Made by a program: the position numbers and the translations under genes. A model generated the notes under the pieces. It was not told the origin of the DNA and did no database searches. It saw only the letters and a list, made by a program, of their open reading frames with translations. A DNA stretch of 64,000 nt, taken from positions 70,589,268-70,653,267 of the forward strand of contig NC_088200.1 in assembly GCF_028769735.1 (NCBI RefSeq), in the 5' to 3' direction. Of the stretch, positions 62,331 through 64,000 are shown piece after piece (position 1 is the stretch's first letter; each line of letters begins with the position of its first letter). Source of the DNA: Zonotrichia leucophrys gambelii (lineage: Eukaryota > Chordata > Aves > Passeriformes > Passerellidae).

Positions 62331-63057
62331 TGGCACTGGCAGCACCGAGCAGAGCCCGGCCCGTGCTCTGGCAGCCCCTGCAGATGTTGGGGGGCATTGA
62401 TGGCATCCCCTTGGCACGATCCGCTGGGGCCAGCGGGGTCGGGCGTGGGGGTTCACCAGAGCCATCTCAAAAGTTCCAGTTTCTACAGTCTCAATCCAAA
62501 GGAGCGGCATCCGGCCAAAGGGTGGGGAAGATTCCTGGGCCATTGTGCTGAGAGCCCTCGGTGTGTGGGGCAGGCGCAGCGAGCAAGGCCCAGGCACCCA
62601 GTCAGAGCTTGTGGGGCAGGGGCAGCGTGTGAGGACAAGCCAGCATCCATCAGAAGCTGTTCCAAGCAGTGCTCTGGGCAGGCACAGCCAGCACCCCTGC
62701 AAACAATCACTTGGGATAACATCCAGCAAATGTCCCTCTCAGCCAGGCCCGGGCTCCTGACGGGGCCTTCAGGGCCCTCGCGGCCATCGTGAGGCAAATG
62801 AAGGAAACTCGGGAACGTCTCTCGCGGCCCTGTCAGGGCTCCCTTGTGCAGCCTGGCCAGCCCAGCTCCCGCAGGCTGTGCCCAGCCCAGAGATGCTGCA
62901 GAGCCCAAAGGCTCTGTGTGCCTGCCCTGGAGCCTGTGCAGCAGCTGCTGCTGTGTGCTGGGCTGTGCTGAGGAGCCCAGGGCTGGAGCCAGCCCTGCAC
63001 AGGAGCCCCAGCTGGGCCCTCCATGGCCTGCTCCCACCCTCTTCCTGATGCACACCA
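62331..63057. other. GC-rich island of unknown identity
   Basis: About 730 bp of GC-rich DNA. Several frames of 90-214 codons overlap on both strands, which in GC-rich sequence is expected without coding. No CR1 tail, LTR ends or protein motif is recognised. It includes repeated words such as GGGGCAGG.GCAGCG (about 62568 and 62612) and TGTGCTGGGCTGTGCTG (about 62953). It may be more of the adjacent CR1, another repeat, or a CpG-containing regulatory or exonic region. A repeat is favoured because the other GC-rich blocks here are repeats. Confidence 0.45.
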
Positions 63058-63058
63058 G

Positions 63059-63154
63059 GATATATACATATATATATATAAATATAAAAAGAGAGAGATT
63101 AGATAGAGATAGAGATGAGATAGAGATAGGTGTAGATAGATAATTGTATATATT
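63059..63154 (+). repeat. Compound (TA)n/(GA)n/(GATA)n microsatellite
   Basis: TATATACATATATATATATA passes into AGAGAGAG and then AGATAGAGATAGAGATGAGATAGAGATAG units, ending in TAGATAGATAATTGTATATAT. It sits exactly at the 3' edge of the GC-rich island. Confidence 0.92.
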
Positions 63155-63656
63155 GGCCTGCAGTAGGCCGCTAAATCTCAGGCCCTTATAACTCTGATGT
63201 CATTCTGAATCCTAATTATCTTTCATCTACTTGTAATTAATTATACCACTTGCAAAATAGATTCTGAGTCTCTTCTCAATTAATAATGAGCTTGTAGTTT
63301 TCATTTGCCTAGGACAAAGGTTATGAAATCAAAAAAGAGGATCCACATTCCAGGGAGCATCACCAGGCCTGCAGCCTCCCCCAGCCCTGTCAAAGCCCTT
63401 CTCCTCTTGGCCAGGTGATTCAGCTGTGAATGGTGGTTGCTGTTCACAGCACCGCAATATTAATTCAAAAGGCACAGGATTTATAACAAAACCCTTTCTG
63501 GTTTATTTTTTTCTGTAATGTCATGTCTGTGCAGTAAACTGCATCAGTTTACTCTCTCATGAATTATAATAATTTTCTTGTTAAGTTCAAGCTATGAAGT
63601 GGAAGTTTCTGTAACTAAAAAACTGTTGTACACATAAATCTTGAGACTATGCCCAC
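63155..63656. other. Gene-free AT-rich stretch
   Basis: No gene or element is recognised. A short GC-richer patch at 63350-63420 is not identifiable. Confidence 0.5.
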
Positions 63657-64000
63657 TGTTATAAATAGACTCAAGAGGAGTGAAATTTCCAATTTGAATT
63701 TATTAATTCAAGGCATACAGCATAAGCAAAAGTTTCAGCGCTGGACGGCAGGGGAGTCTCCGCTCCACCAACTGCCGCACCCTCATCCCCAACGTCCCCC
63801 TTTTTAAGTTCTTAGTGCTTCCGGACTGCTGTGTCATTTTGAAGTACTCTGCGCTTGCGTTGATTGTTGCTAGGGGGTCTTCTCTCACCTCCTGGTGGTC
63901 GATGATGAAGGTCTTGGTAGTCTTCCTCGGTTGTGTCCTTTGACCTGATTCCATATTTGGTAGAAGAGCTTCGCCTTTTCTCTTATAAAACTTACTTAAG
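63657..64000 (-). mobile_element. ERVL-like LTR, minus strand, cut by window end
   Basis: Read on the minus strand it ends in TTGAGTCTATTTATAACA. Upstream lies an AATAAA signal (complement at 63699-63704) 42-47 bases before the end, preceded by a 'CTGCCGTCCAGCGCTGAAACTTTTGCTTATGCTGTATGCC' R/U5-like stretch. This is the usual order at an avian ERVL LTR 3' end. The 83-codon frame at 63703-63954 lies inside it and is not considered a gene. The 5' part of the LTR, and any internal retroviral region, lie beyond the window. The family label is from memory. Confidence 0.72.

Noticed and set aside
62085..63055. Several 190-214 codon frames
   Set aside because: Mutually overlapping on both strands in a GC-rich island with no recognisable protein family. 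Kept only as an unexplained GC-rich block.

Overview
The window looks like an AT-rich, gene-poor stretch of a bird genome, most likely a songbird (passerine). The evidence is the repeats. There are many 5'-truncated CR1 LINE copies with the typical avian CR1 3' end (a 'TCTTTTCCAACCT...GATTCTGTGATTCT' type tail, or its complement), and long terminal repeats (LTRs) of endogenous retroviruses that resemble families I know from songbird genomes. Species and chromosome cannot be read from the sequence. Family names come from memory and were not checked by search.

I find no protein-coding gene, tRNA, rRNA or CRISPR array that I can support. Almost all open frames are short chance frames, frames inside simple repeats, or frames through GC-rich CR1 remnants. 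Short exons with introns between them could have been missed, because they cannot be called reliably by eye.

Layout. 1-19.4 kb is AT-rich single-copy-like DNA with a few microsatellites and two old CR1 pieces (about 1.05-1.35 kb minus, 4.89-4.98 kb plus). 19.5-24.1 kb is the main accessory cluster: a GC-rich CR1, an ERVL-like LTR, an ERVK-like LTR, a long GC-rich CR1, two more CR1 3' ends and another LTR. It is followed by a 250-bp (ATATT)n array at 24.7 kb. 25-50.7 kb is again AT-rich, with CR1 remnants at 26.2-26.65, 30.9 and 41.8 kb, a solo LTR at 42.5 kb and a 350-bp purine-rich satellite at 43.3-43.7 kb. A second GC-rich CR1 lies at 50.75-51.4 kb, a G-depleted C/A-rich tract at 53.0-53.3 kb, a third GC-rich CR1 at 57.2-57.5 kb and a GC-rich island of mostly unknown identity at 62.1-63.05 kb. 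The window ends inside a minus-strand ERVL-like LTR (63.66 kb to the edge).

The most interesting signal is that the GC-rich CR1 copies form two pairs about 31-34 kb apart. Each pair shares a GC-rich core that is about 98-99% identical by eye, while the adjoining CR1 tails are far more diverged. In one pair, homologous but diverged sequence continues on both sides of the core. This is the pattern expected from non-allelic (possibly GC-biased) gene conversion between old dispersed repeats. A young, unusually GC-rich CR1-derived lineage is the main alternative.
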